Assembly (NCBI GenBank): GCA_031261625.1
Contig: JAISJG010000003.1
Location: 1 to 50,937 of the forward strand
Length of the DNA stretch: 50,937 nucleotides
From: Candidatus Methanoplasma sp.
GTDB lineage: Archaea; Thermoplasmatota; Thermoplasmata; Methanomassiliicoccales; Methanomethylophilaceae
Reading direction: 5' to 3'
The translations under genes and the position numbers were made by a program. Shown in pieces: positions 17,601-25,471 of the stretch (the first letter of the stretch is position 1; every line of letters begins with the position of its first letter). The notes under the pieces were generated by a model that worked only from the letters and a program-made list of their open reading frames with translations, was not told the origin of the DNA and made no database searches.

Positions 17601-18057
17601 CACCTAAGATGACTGTACCTTTGACAAGGTCGAAACTACCTTCGGGGAGAACTTTACCGATCGTGTCGATGTTCTCTATTACAAAGAAGTATTCATCCCC
17701 AGTTGCAACGACGTAAATTACGACATTCTTCGCGTCAGCGATCGTCAATGACGCTTTGAGGTCGTATTTGCCGGTGGTTGCATTATAGTCGCCTATATTG
17801 ATGGTACCGCTGGATGCTGCGTCTCCCCTAACAATAATCTTTGTTGAGGCGTAGCCATTGCTGTAGAAATTATCTGTGAATCCCGTTACTCCCTCAATAT
17901 ACCATTCCGCCGGTGTTCCTACCGGTATGAACTGGCCTGTGTCTGCGTCCGAGTCGTCGCTCTGGAGGGCTATGCCTGCAAATGAGACGGCTGCGAGTGC
18001 AGCTACAACTGCGAGAGCAAGGAACATTTTTTTGTTCATGCTTGTTTTTGTTTTCAT
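14695..18057 (-). CDS. Large cell-surface/adhesin-like protein, C-terminally anchored
   Basis: 1120 residues. The N-terminus (KKMFLALAVVAALAAVSF) is a signal peptide followed by an acidic SDDSDAD segment. The long middle is built of repeating Gly/Asn/Thr/Val-rich beta segments such as GATVTV-like and LTIGDD-like strands, consistent with a right-handed beta-helix or Ig-like stack. Near residues ~990-1030 a Listeria/Bacteroides-type repeat is suggested by GWFIDSQLSVPYV. The end has a ~25-residue Ile-rich membrane helix (IEILLIIIVIIIGIIMIVV) and a short basic tail, so the body faces outward. ATG 18057 has GGTGG upstream; ATG 18039 is an alternative. Probably a surface adhesin; the ligand is unknown. 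Confidence 0.85.
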   Translation of the reverse strand: MKTKTSMNKKMFLALAVVAALAAVSFAGIALQSDDSDADTGQFIPVGTPAEWYIEGVTGFTDNFYSNGYASTKIIVRGDAASSGTINIGDYNATTGKYDLKASLTIADAKNVVIYVVATGDEYFFVIENIDTIGKVLPEGSFDLVKGTVILGDAAPFNGTITAGTFSAESVYTIGLAVGYDGTKATIFGGVYYWDPTYDDAYPDEDYYVGSLTLSGAASVESTLFTLGYGDLWISEYVKLTIADGAVITVGDIQPVLGDVTVNFAVPNQGIPVAVILDGEKIIPVANDSTTTPGKIILKDIELGKTSDIFFIVDIGTGTPVYQYYYGSLAVVGSGSSYTATLSGNRINAGLLDLAGADVDALTVPSTYVDNKTIEYTASAGYSVSVAATISDNNIAKVDGNRITFETGVIGTTVPFIVVLKKSADIKLFLGTIDASDVFIQDPAYDSVGFKVVSGTAALIVDATGAVQIRPVSAVDVQDVDAAFTINSGKWSFTDSNNDTVYIDTTADIIGKIVVTYNDKNATATPFVIHGYNYGTSSAIPGAKVLDNGTVEYGVEPVTFNNEPLGNTISAAWYVESSTTAKTYYYLTLANAIGKSDEIHISGDVVILYDITLGVTDKDTKIYIDAGASLTIGDDTHSPIVTVPANTDIYNGSGRADGYDVYSGQAVFDKAKAEAAGFAAPTADVTLVKGDKIIYTDVATAIGLATSGDVIDLLRAAWIRKDVTIIAGVTLNDNGNALSIAKGATLTVNGTYTSTGRVIAADGGSVGTPSLVRGIIGNITVGNGGIATFNGVEYEFTGVIDILAGGKVIIGDKATTKIDGVFSPPAAADAKGSIQSAGELILGNGTYNGQIYIDKLTLTGSAVFTVNTGSFVGIFKILTIGAPPTLLSDLTNNVDVDGVITLDPAAYALVYGESTFSDSNISGTPEVTVFLVGNTAKYIGKTYATEYTAAGATVIVVPPATVQLKDFTLVGWFIDSQLSVPYVTYPGSDIGVYPVLYGNFTPKQYEVTLSYNEGVEWTVNGIGYGTSKLLLINYGDSIRVDAKALPGYTGTPTYTVNGSSYTAGAAYTVTGDAAFVVSGISTAEAPAEDNSLTLIEILLIIIVIIIGIIMIVVAIKLLRS

Positions 18058-18072
18058 TTGGAATCATCCACC

Positions 18073-18111
18073 TGCCCCGTCCTTCCCTTCCTGAGAAGGG
18101 GTCCCGGGGCA
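18073..18111 (-). promoter_or_regulatory. Nested hairpin next to the surface-protein ribosome binding site
   Basis: An outer perfect stem TGCCCCG/CGGGGCA (18105-18111 with 18073-18079) encloses an inner perfect stem CCCTTC/GAAGGG (85-90 with 95-100) and a four-base loop. On the minus strand the outer stem ends directly before AGGTGG, the putative ribosome binding site. It sits at the end of a ~290-nt leader (18058-18348) that holds no other gene. The leader also contains the small stem GTAGCG-TGA-CGCTAC near 18330. Confidence 0.6.
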
Positions 18112-18373
18112 TGTTGTATTTTCCTCTTGCCTTGCGACCCCATCCGAATCAACAACGGGGGGACCGGACCAAAAAACGGAATGTAAAAAACTGAACGCAC
18201 GGAGTGTGACCGAAGTCATACCCCTGCACCCCTCTTTTTCCATCCCATCCTTTTTGTCCCGAGCCCGACCGCATCGTCCGCATTTTCATACGGGTACTTT
18301 TCGCTGGTCTTGAGGCGTGTTCACTTTGTAGCGTGACGCTACGCTGTGCACGGAGTAGAGTAGTTTACTTAGG

Positions 18374-18384
18374 GTATATAATAC
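18374..18384 (-). promoter_or_regulatory. TATA box of the surface-protein gene
   Basis: The minus strand reads AGTATTATATACCC. No other TATA-like element is as strong between here and the ATG at 18057, implying an unusually long 5' leader for an organism in which most genes look leaderless. Confidence 0.5.
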
Positions 18385-18483
18385 TTGAGGAAAAAAGGGG
18401 CGTTATTCTCCTTATATAATATAGAGAAAAGCGCGTGGAGCGCGTGCGCAAGTCCGAAAGGATTATCCGGACTTAGCATCCGT

Positions 18484-18981
18484 TCACCTGAGGATCAGAC
18501 TTGCGACGCCTTTGCACTGTTTTATCGCGGTCAGGGCTTCCGAAGGTATCGGACCGTCGACCACGATTATCAGATGTGAATCCATCCTGTTGCCGGGATC
18601 GTCCACCACTGCCTGCCTTACGGATATCCCGCGACGGAATATCGCATCCGTTATTCCCGCCAATATGCCGGGCATGGTGGCATCGGTAGGTATTATCTCC
18701 AATGTCGTGCACTTGATCTCCGGCGCCACATCGGCCATGAGAAGCATCGACTGGAGCTTGGAGAACACTCTCTGGAGTTCCGGTGTGCTCTCGATTCTTT
18801 CAATGGTGGACCTCACAACGCGTCTGTCGACATCGGCCGCTCTTGCTATCGCAACATCCGACTGTTCGATATCGCCGCAGTACGCCAGACCTTTCTCGAC
18901 ACGTATCCCGTGCCTGATCATCATCATGGCTACCTTCTCTTGTGATGGATATCCTCTGAATATTCCCCTGATGTTATCCAT
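18484..18981 (-). CDS. ACT-domain amino-acid metabolism regulator (COG1707 type)
   Basis: 165 residues. An N-terminal helical HTH-like part (QSDVAIARAADVDRRVVRSTIERI) is followed by an ACT-like ligand-binding domain (LEIIPTDATMPGILAGITDAI, then GISVRQAVVDD). This matches the archaeal 'ACT domain plus HTH' regulators. It is divergent from the chorismate mutase gene across ~110 bp, so it may sense an aromatic amino acid and control that promoter. No experimental function is known to me. Confidence 0.8.
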   Translation of the reverse strand: MDNIRGIFRGYPSQEKVAMMMIRHGIRVEKGLAYCGDIEQSDVAIARAADVDRRVVRSTIERIESTPELQRVFSKLQSMLLMADVAPEIKCTTLEIIPTDATMPGILAGITDAIFRRGISVRQAVVDDPGNRMDSHLIIVVDGPIPSEALTAIKQCKGVASLILR

Positions 18982-19094
18982 AGCACACCATATTCCTGTA
19001 AGTATTAATGCCTATTGACAAATCACGAAAGAAATCACATCCCGCTCGGTACTTGACCCCGAAACCGGTCAAAGCATTTAATACGACGAAACCG

Positions 19095-19391
19095 ATGGCG
19101 GGAACGGGTGGCGGTTTGCCTAATACAAAGGAACTGAGAGAGCAGATAGAAGCGATAGACGAGGACATCATCGATCTCATAGCGACCCGCATGGAGATCG
19201 CGGACGAATTGGCAAGAGCTAAAAAACAATCCTCGCAGGATTATTGGGACAAGGAAAAGGAACAGGAGGTAATCAGCCGTTACCTCGAACTCTGCGAAGA
19301 GGTAAGCCTTTCGGAGGCCGAGGCGAAACTGATCGCCGAGGTCCTGCTCAAGATCTCCAAAGAGAGACAGAAACACTTCTTCGACCAGTGA
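19095..19391 (+). CDS. aroQ: Chorismate mutase, AroQ type
   Basis: All-helical chorismate mutase converting chorismate to prephenate for Phe/Tyr synthesis. The core reads LREQIEAIDEDIIDLIATRMEIADELARAK, with the catalytic Arg and Lys positions, followed by the helices EQEVISRYLELCEE and AEAKLIAEVLLKISKERQ. 98 residues from ATG 19095. A TATA-like TTTAATAC about 20 bp upstream favours this start over the in-frame ATG at 19008. Divergent from the ACT-domain regulator. Confidence 0.88.
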   Translation: MAGTGGGLPNTKELREQIEAIDEDIIDLIATRMEIADELARAKKQSSQDYWDKEKEQEVISRYLELCEEVSLSEAEAKLIAEVLLKISKERQKHFFDQ

Positions 19392-19503
19392 TGTCTGCGG
19401 CGGGAATTCTTCCTGCCGCAGCATGTTTCTTTTCATTATTTTACTGAAAAATCCAACAGTGCCAGATGTATATTATTTTCTAAGTACGGAAATATCCGTG
19501 AGA

Positions 19504-19560
19504 GCACAGTCCACTGTGCCCGTCCCGTGTGCCGCGGGCCCAAAGGGCCCTTCGGCACAC
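19504..19560. ncRNA. Two consecutive strong hairpins; possible small RNA or bidirectional terminator
   Basis: GCACAG-TCCA-CTGTGC (19504-19519) is followed by GTGTGCCG (19527-19534) pairing perfectly with CGGCACAC (19553-19560) around an inner GGGCCC-AAA-GGGCCC. It lies in the 291-bp gap between convergent chorismate mutase and ATPase B genes. There is no U-run directly after it on the plus strand. The rest of the gap is AT-rich without a gene. Confidence 0.4.
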
Positions 19561-19682
19561 CCATGATCACATCGTCTGAAAGTATCTGTTTTTTCTCTGA
19601 CATTCGGGGATTCGTTTCTTATTATTTCCTAATTTTATTATTATTCGGTAATCCGTATGCAGTGCAGTAATGATATACCGTA

Positions 19683-20879
19683 TCATCTCTGAAGGAGCCA
19701 ATCCACCACATAGATTATCGATATGCCATCTTCGGTGAAATGTTTCACGACAGGATCCAATGTCAGTATCGTCTTTGGAAAACTGTCTGTGATCGAACTC
19801 AGCACCGGGATCTCCCTTTCCATTGTGGCTTCGTCGCTCAGCGAAAAACAGACCTGATAATATTCTCTGCCACCCACGTTGGGAGAAGCAACGAAATCCA
19901 CTTCTTTCGCACCGTATTTCCCTACCTGTACGGTGTACCCGCGTCTGATCAGTTCCAGATATACCACGTTCTCCAATACCCTTCCGGTATCTTTCTGGGT
20001 GAATCCTACTGCCATTTCCCTCAGACCCGGATCCACAGCATAATATTTCGGCGAGGGATTCAGTGAGGAAGATGACATATCGTATCTGTCGGCACGATAG
20101 ATTATGAATGCCTCTCTCATCAGATCGATGTATCTGTCCACCAATTCCCTGCTGGCACCCATCCCCTCTACTATATTATTCAGCGATATGGGATTGCCTA
20201 TGTTATGCATCAGGTAGGCCATAAGCCTGTCCAATTCCTCCATATTGCGTATCTGTCCGCGGGAAGCTACGTCCCACTTTACCACAGATGCATACAAATC
20301 ACGGATCGCTGTCCTGACTGCTTCGTCACCAAGCGCGGGATTGATGGCTGGAAATCCTCCGTATACCATATATCTCCTGATGGCCGTTGCGTCATCCATC
20401 CCTTCTCCGCGGAGTTCCTTCCACTCGGCAAAAGAAAGCGGTAGCATGCTTATGCTGGCGTATCTGCCCGTTAAATAGGTCGTGAGTTCCGAGGACAGCA
20501 TATGTGCATTGCTGCCGGTGATGTATATGTCCGCATCACCGCTGGATGTCAGTGAATTTATAACCCGCTCCCATCCCTCCGCTCTTTGGATCTCATCGAA
20601 GAAAACGTATGTGCTGACGCCTTTCGGGATTACCGGGAATACCATGGCAGCGAGATCGTCCCCTGTCCTGACACTGAAGAATTCCGGATCCTCCAGATTA
20701 AAACGGAATATCCTGTCCGCAGGAACACCGTCCGACCTTAGAATATCTATGAATTGAGTCATCAGTGTGGATTTACCGCAGCGGCGGACCCCTTTGATAA
20801 CTTTGATAAAATCCGTATTATCACGGAAAGCCGACAGTTTTTCTAAATATCCGCTACGTAATACAAATTTCTTGTTCAT
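19683..20879 (-). CDS. AAA ATPase with DUF4143 domain (copy B)
   Basis: 398 residues from ATG 20879 (MNKKFVLRSGYLEKL). Walker A is KGVRRCGKST, Walker B YVFFDEIQ, with YITGSNAHMLSSEL as the sensor-1 region, then a winged-helix part (GNPISLNNIVEGMGASRELVD). The C-terminal nuclease-like core is KEVDFVAS. Same subfamily as copy D at 40473. Stands alone, with direct repeats at its promoter. The family's cellular role is unknown. Confidence 0.9.
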   Translation of the reverse strand: MNKKFVLRSGYLEKLSAFRDNTDFIKVIKGVRRCGKSTLMTQFIDILRSDGVPADRIFRFNLEDPEFFSVRTGDDLAAMVFPVIPKGVSTYVFFDEIQRAEGWERVINSLTSSGDADIYITGSNAHMLSSELTTYLTGRYASISMLPLSFAEWKELRGEGMDDATAIRRYMVYGGFPAINPALGDEAVRTAIRDLYASVVKWDVASRGQIRNMEELDRLMAYLMHNIGNPISLNNIVEGMGASRELVDRYIDLMREAFIIYRADRYDMSSSSLNPSPKYYAVDPGLREMAVGFTQKDTGRVLENVVYLELIRRGYTVQVGKYGAKEVDFVASPNVGGREYYQVCFSLSDEATMEREIPVLSSITDSFPKTILTLDPVVKHFTEDGISIIYVVDWLLQR

Positions 20880-20903
20880 ATCACAGATAATGAACTCAAT
20901 TAA

Positions 20904-20968
20904 TATAAAATTTATGTTATACACTAAATAATGGATTATGATTATACAAAATCTATGTTATACCCTAA
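20904..20968. repeat. Two 24-bp direct repeats at the ATPase B promoter
   Basis: 20904-20927 and 20945-20968 match at 21 of 24 positions with a 41-bp period (about four helical turns). The common core is CTATGTTATAC / TTATGTTATAC. The proximal copy adjoins a TATA-like AAATTTTATATTAA on the minus strand, ~25 bp from the ATG at 20879. Confidence 0.8.
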
Positions 20969-21138
20969 CTTTTTATTTAAGATGTCTCTCCAATTGCGCA
21001 GCTTACTGTTTCAGTTCCTATCCGTACTATCGGTCCCGCAGGGCCATCCGAACGATTATTTTTGAAAAACGATCCTTATTCAAATAAAATGCACTATAAT
21101 ATATTTTATAATCTATAAGATACATTACAGTTACTATT

Positions 21139-21453
21139 ATGACACATGTTCCGATGGGTGCATCCGCCAGTCTGAAGAAGCTCGGACAGGATATCTGCGA
21201 TGCCCGCAGACGCAGACGGATAACGATGGCCATGATGTCCGAACGTGCAGGTATCGCCCCCCGTACCTTATCAAGGATCGAGAAAGGCGACCCCGCCACA
21301 TCCGTGGGTGCATACGCATCCGTATTGTTCGTTCTCGGGATGGAACGCCGCCTGGGGGACCTCGCCGACCCGATGAACGACCCGACCGGCAGGATGCTGG
21401 ACGAGGAACGTCTCCCGAAAAGGATATACTACAGGAGGAAACAGAATGACTGA
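21139..21453 (+). CDS. HipB-like XRE-family HTH antitoxin, orphan
   Basis: 104 residues with an XRE helix-turn-helix: LGQDICDARRRRRITMAMM, then SERAGIAPRTLSRIEKGDP. The spacing to GAYASVLFVLGMERRLGDLADP is typical of HipB-type antitoxins paired with HipA kinases. Its last codons overlap an ATG that begins MTDDGISVY, the usual HipA start, but that frame stops at once (TAG). So the toxin is missing and the antitoxin is an orphan; it may survive as a repressor. Confidence 0.75.
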   Translation: MTHVPMGASASLKKLGQDICDARRRRRITMAMMSERAGIAPRTLSRIEKGDPATSVGAYASVLFVLGMERRLGDLADPMNDPTGRMLDEERLPKRIYYRRKQND

Positions 21454-21538
21454 CGACGGGATCTCGGTTTATTAGATGAAATACTGTCAGTGTTCCATCT
21501 TTCTCGGAATCGGTCCTGACCATCAATTCTTTAGTTAA
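21446..21538 (+). pseudogene. Stump of a HipA-like toxin gene
   Basis: ATG 21446 overlaps the end of the HipB-like gene, as in functional hipBA pairs, and encodes MTDDGISVY before TAG at 21473. Past the TAG the frame continues for 20 codons (MKYCQCSIFLGIGPD ...) to TAA at 21536 and does not look like HipA. Only the translational overlap and the first nine codons survive. Confidence 0.4.
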
Positions 21539-21590
21539 TTTAATTGAACGTTTTGCATATGATCATCTCGGGGCGACCAACATACAGGTT

Positions 21591-22253
21591 TTATTTCCCC
21601 GAACGTTCATATTCGTCGCACATCCCGCATACCAGACATCTCTCACAGTGCCGATGTGTAGGAAGACACACTTCCTGCCCGTGCCTCACGATATAACGGT
21701 TTATATCTGACCATCTCTCCTCGGGAGTGATACTCATCAGCCCGAACTCCGTCTCCTCGGTGTTTTTCGTATGTACCAGACCCATAAGATTCGATATCCT
21801 GTGCACATGCGTATCCACACAGACCGACGGTATCCCCATGGCATAAGAACGGACACACGCTGCTGTTTTCCTGCCGACCATCGGTAATGTCGTCAGAACA
21901 TCCGTCTCCGAAGGAACAACACCTCCGAAATCCTCTATCAGAATTCTGCAACAATCCACTATCGCCTTCGCTTTCTGCTTCGGGAACCCGGCAGGCCTAA
22001 CGAGTTCGGCGACCTCGTCCGCATCCGCATTTGCAATGGCCTCCGGCGTATTGTATCTCCTGAAAAGATTGTCCGATGCCTTTCGGGTGTTATCATCGCG
22101 CGTCCTCTGCGAGAGTATCGTCGCTATCAGGACATGGAACGGATCGCATTCCCACTCGGGATTCAATCCTTCGGAAGACCTTCCGGGATATGCTCCTTTA
22201 TCATACTCCTTGGAAAGTATGTCCAATATCCTCACGATATCTTTTTCAGCCAT
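21591..22253 (-). CDS. nth: Endonuclease III (DNA glycosylase/AP lyase)
   Basis: Base-excision repair enzyme for oxidised pyrimidines. Helix-hairpin-helix LPMVGRKTA (123-131) with catalytic Lys129, catalytic Asp147 in CVDTHVHRI, and the [4Fe-4S] loop Cys196, 203, 206 and 212 are all present. 220 residues. Its 5' end overlaps the folC 3' end by 22 bp. Last gene of the asparagine-synthase-like/folC/nth operon. Confidence 0.95.
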   Translation of the reverse strand: MAEKDIVRILDILSKEYDKGAYPGRSSEGLNPEWECDPFHVLIATILSQRTRDDNTRKASDNLFRRYNTPEAIANADADEVAELVRPAGFPKQKAKAIVDCCRILIEDFGGVVPSETDVLTTLPMVGRKTAACVRSYAMGIPSVCVDTHVHRISNLMGLVHTKNTEETEFGLMSITPEERWSDINRYIVRHGQEVCLPTHRHCERCLVCGMCDEYERSGK

Positions 22254-23491
22254 TCCAACGCACCCCCGGCCATATAGAACGAACCGGTGACCAATACCGT
22301 CTCATTCCCCTTCCTTATCTTCAACGCACGTTCTATGGCATCTGCGATGCTTTTCTCCACGGTAACATTCTCGGTGTATCTTCCGACCGCTTCGGCTACT
22401 TTCTCGGTAGCAGCGGCCCTTTCGGAATCAGGTCTGGCAATTATCACGCGGGACGATATCTTAGCGACACTTTTCGACAGATGCTCTATATCCTTATCCT
22501 CAAGCACACCGAACACCGTTATCACTTTGCCGTAAAGTTCTTCAACGTCAGCGGCCAGTCTGTCCGATCCGGCGGCGGTATGTGTGACATCCAGTACCAA
22601 TGGGAATCCGGAGATCTTCTCCAATCTGCACGGCCAATAGGCATCCTTCAGTCCCTGTTTCATCTTACAACGGATGCATTGTCCGTAGATCCTGAGTTTC
22701 GATACCGCTTCTATAGCCAATGAAGCATTCGCCGCCTGATGTCTTCCGGGGATGGAAACATCGTATTTCTCTCCTTTATAAGCGAATCCGACCCCGTCGG
22801 TCCTGCTTTCATCTATCTCGATATCCTGCTGAATGACCCTGATCAGCGGAGCCCCGCGTTCGTCCGCTATTCCCGAAAGAACACCGAACACATCATCGCC
22901 GTTGACCGTTACGCACGGGACACCTGGTTTGATTATTCCCGCTTTCTCGAATGCGATGTTCCTTATGGTATTACCGAGGAATTCGGTATGCTCCATGCTC
23001 ACATTCCCGATGACGCACACTTCCGGAGATATTATATTGGTGGAATCAAGCCTTCCGCCCATTCCCACCTCGATAACGGCATACTCGATCTTCTCTTTTT
23101 TAAAATGGAGGAACGCAATCGCGGTGGTGACCTCGAAGAAGGTGCAGACCTTCCCCGATGTCTCCATTTCTCTGACATACGGAAGTACCTCTGCTGCAAG
23201 TGCCAGCAGCTCATCGTCCGTGATCTCTTTTCCGTCGATCACGATGCGTTCGTTGAACTCCGTAAGATGCGGCGAGGTGTATAATCCCGTCCTTAATCCC
23301 GATGCGAGCATGATGGAATATATGCAAGCGCAGACGGATCCCTTCCCGTCCGTACCGGCCACATGGATGCTTTTGAAATCATTCTGTGGATCGCCCAACC
23401 TGTGCATCAGTTCAGTGATGTTATCCAATCCGAGCTTTATCCCTCTCGATCCGAGTCCGTAAAGCCATTCCAGAAGTTCCGGTTTCTCCAT
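22232..23491 (-). CDS. folC: Folylpolyglutamate/dihydrofolate synthase family ligase
   Basis: Mur-ligase-superfamily ATP-dependent ligase that adds glutamate to a pterin cofactor. P-loop GTDGKGSV (46-53) and VIEVGMGGRLDSTN, the FolC signature, are present, plus the C-terminal Rossmann part VTGSFYMAGGALEW. 419 residues from ATG 23491, which shares a base with the stop of the upstream gene. In methanogens the acceptor could be folate or tetrahydromethanopterin-related; this cannot be told from sequence. Confidence 0.9.
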   Translation of the reverse strand: MEKPELLEWLYGLGSRGIKLGLDNITELMHRLGDPQNDFKSIHVAGTDGKGSVCACIYSIMLASGLRTGLYTSPHLTEFNERIVIDGKEITDDELLALAAEVLPYVREMETSGKVCTFFEVTTAIAFLHFKKEKIEYAVIEVGMGGRLDSTNIISPEVCVIGNVSMEHTEFLGNTIRNIAFEKAGIIKPGVPCVTVNGDDVFGVLSGIADERGAPLIRVIQQDIEIDESRTDGVGFAYKGEKYDVSIPGRHQAANASLAIEAVSKLRIYGQCIRCKMKQGLKDAYWPCRLEKISGFPLVLDVTHTAAGSDRLAADVEELYGKVITVFGVLEDKDIEHLSKSVAKISSRVIIARPDSERAAATEKVAEAVGRYTENVTVEKSIADAIERALKIRKGNETVLVTGSFYMAGGALEWLKKIS

Positions 23492-24285
23492 CAGAGTCCC
23501 TCTTCCTCGGCAATGATATCGACCCACTCGCCGAATGTTATGCCTTTTGATTTGCATATTTCATGTACCAGATCGATCATACCGGACCCGTACTGTGCCG
23601 CCTTTTTCTTCTTCTCCGCAACGAACGGATAACCCATCTCCGATGCTATCTCCTTCAGTACCGATTTCCTGGTCTCGGCATTTTTAGGTTTCAGTATCCC
23701 GATATCCACTTCTCCGACTGACTTTATAACATCGGGATCGAGGAAGGGATACAGTATCGTCTTTCCGAAATGATCCGCTACACGGTCCTCATGTGCCAGT
23801 ACGGGACCTGTGAGTTTGGCGAGATCCTCCTTCATTTTGATCGAAAGTGTTTCGTTGTCCAGTCCTACGTACTTGGAATATCCTGCGAATATCTCATCGG
23901 ACCCCTGCCCTCCTATGACGATATCCTCTTTGCAATTGGTACAGACGTAGAACAGCGGGGTCTCGAACGATAACGTCAGAGCATTGACGGTTCCCGTAGC
24001 CTTCATCATCGTCCTGATGTGGTCTTCCAGATTCTCTCCGGTTATCGGTATCCTGACCCATTCCATTCCCAGGTCTTCGGACATCTGCTCCGCCATCCTC
24101 ATATCGTAGGCATCCTCGGTCCCAGCAGTATACAGAACTGCAGATCTGGCATATTTCTTCACGAATGCCGCAACAAGTCCGGAATCCAGACCTCCGGAGA
24201 ATGCCACGGCCACATCTTTCCCTTCCGTTCCCCTTTTTACAGCGGCTTCGATCTGTGCTCCGATGGTATCCGAGAAATTGGACAT
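23491..24285 (-). CDS. Asparagine-synthase-domain (PP-loop) ATP pyrophosphatase
   Basis: 264 residues containing only the synthetase half of AsnB: PP-loop SGGLDS (30-35), VIGGQGSDEIFAGY and the C-terminal TRKSVLKEIASEMGYP. The N-terminal Cys glutaminase domain is absent, so it must use free ammonia or a different donor, or act on another carboxylate. Start at ATG 24285 (MSNFSDTIG). First gene of a coupled operon with folC and nth. Substrate uncertain. Confidence 0.85.
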   Translation of the reverse strand: MSNFSDTIGAQIEAAVKRGTEGKDVAVAFSGGLDSGLVAAFVKKYARSAVLYTAGTEDAYDMRMAEQMSEDLGMEWVRIPITGENLEDHIRTMMKATGTVNALTLSFETPLFYVCTNCKEDIVIGGQGSDEIFAGYSKYVGLDNETLSIKMKEDLAKLTGPVLAHEDRVADHFGKTILYPFLDPDVIKSVGEVDIGILKPKNAETRKSVLKEIASEMGYPFVAEKKKKAAQYGSGMIDLVHEICKSKGITFGEWVDIIAEEEGL

Positions 24286-24427
24286 ATTGCGCCTTATCGC
24301 CTGCGTACAAATAAAATAAACGGTGGTAATGATAATCCGCTTAGTAAAAAGGTATTCGAAAGACTCTGTTTCTGAATGATATTCTTCGTGGTGTTTTTCA
24401 TGATGTGTCCGATTTGTTGTGTAAAAT

Positions 24428-24467
24428 AACAAGTGACCGACGTCCTCTCGGATGCCGGCCGCTTGTT
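24428..24467 (-). terminator. Hairpin terminator of the MBL-fold gene
   Basis: AACAAGTGACCG (24428-24439) pairs with CGGCCGCTTGTT (24456-24467), two G-U pairs included. On the minus strand it is followed by ATTTTAC and lies 35 bp after the MBL gene stop. Confidence 0.5.
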
Positions 24468-24501
24468 GTTTGTCCGTACCATCCCTGACTTTCTTTAGCC
24501 G

Positions 24502-25302
24502 TCACTTCGGGAAGAGCATCCCTGCGGTCATATCCAGGTAATTCTCTCCCGAATATCCCGGATATTTCAGCTTCATGGTCCTCTTGAATGCGGCCGCATC
24601 CTTACTCGTTCCGGCGACCTTCTTCAGGGTTTCCAGATACTCCACCTTGGTGCGGGCATTCTCCGAGTTCTCAGGAGTGTGGTGCGATGTGAGGATCATG
24701 TCGATACGCCGCACGATGATACTTCTCAATTGGGCGATCTGACAATCGGCCTCACCGGTGCTCGGAACTATCGAATGCACGTCGTGTCCCATCGAATGTA
24801 TGTACACGGCACCGATCTCCGGGATCTCGATATCGAAAGCATCCTTTGTGGGAACGATGACCATCGTGAATCCTGCGGATTTTATGGATCCTGCATCGAT
24901 GACCGTTTTCACTTTGTGTATCGAGGAGTCGAACGCTTTACCGAACGCCCCTGTGAACTCATCGACCATTTCTTTGCCTTTGCCCGAATGTCCGAACACA
25001 TCGGCGTTCTTAGTGGCATACACCGGCACGCTGGGGAAGAAAGTACCTCCGGCCATGTGATAGCTGAGGAACATCGCTTCCACCCTGACCGACAGATTGC
25101 ATATGTAATCCGACAGCTCTTTGATGTTGTCTTTGAAACACGGTGCTTCTATGATCAGGGCGTGTCCGTATTTTTCCAGGATGAACACTTCGTCCGTCAT
25201 AGGGTCGTTCGTCTTGTAGGCGTGCAGTTTCGCATCTCCGATCCAATACACTTCCACTTCTCCTTTCGGGAGGCCTATAGTTTTGATATTCTTCTTATTC
25301 AT
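24502..25302 (-). CDS. Metallo-beta-lactamase-fold protein with altered metal motif
   Basis: 266 residues. Segments HALIIEAPC, AMFLSYHMAGGTFFPSV, YIHSMGHDVHSIVPS and DMILTSHHTPEN follow the strand order of MBL-fold hydrolases. The canonical HXHXDH is replaced by YHMAGG, so metal binding at site 1 is at least altered. GGAGGC seven bases before ATG 25302 is a good ribosome binding site. Reaction unknown. Divergent from ATPase C. Confidence 0.65.
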   Translation of the reverse strand: MNKKNIKTIGLPKGEVEVYWIGDAKLHAYKTNDPMTDEVFILEKYGHALIIEAPCFKDNIKELSDYICNLSVRVEAMFLSYHMAGGTFFPSVPVYATKNADVFGHSGKGKEMVDEFTGAFGKAFDSSIHKVKTVIDAGSIKSAGFTMVIVPTKDAFDIEIPEIGAVYIHSMGHDVHSIVPSTGEADCQIAQLRSIIVRRIDMILTSHHTPENSENARTKVEYLETLKKVAGTSKDAAAFKRTMKLKYPGYSGENYLDMTAGMLFPK

Positions 25303-25471
25303 ATTACTGCCTCCTGTGTCTCCTTTTTTTCGCCGGACTATATGGAAATATCATTATTAGAACGTTTTGTCAGCCCGGGATCCTGTGATAATCCTGTTTT
25401 TTAACCCATGTACGTCTTATGCCGACACTGGGAAATCATGCATCGGATGCAATGCTTCGAGATGATTTTTT

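Noticed and set aside
21446..21538. Pyrrolysine-containing HipA read through TAG
   Set aside because: The sequence after TAG ends within 20 codons and does not match HipA.
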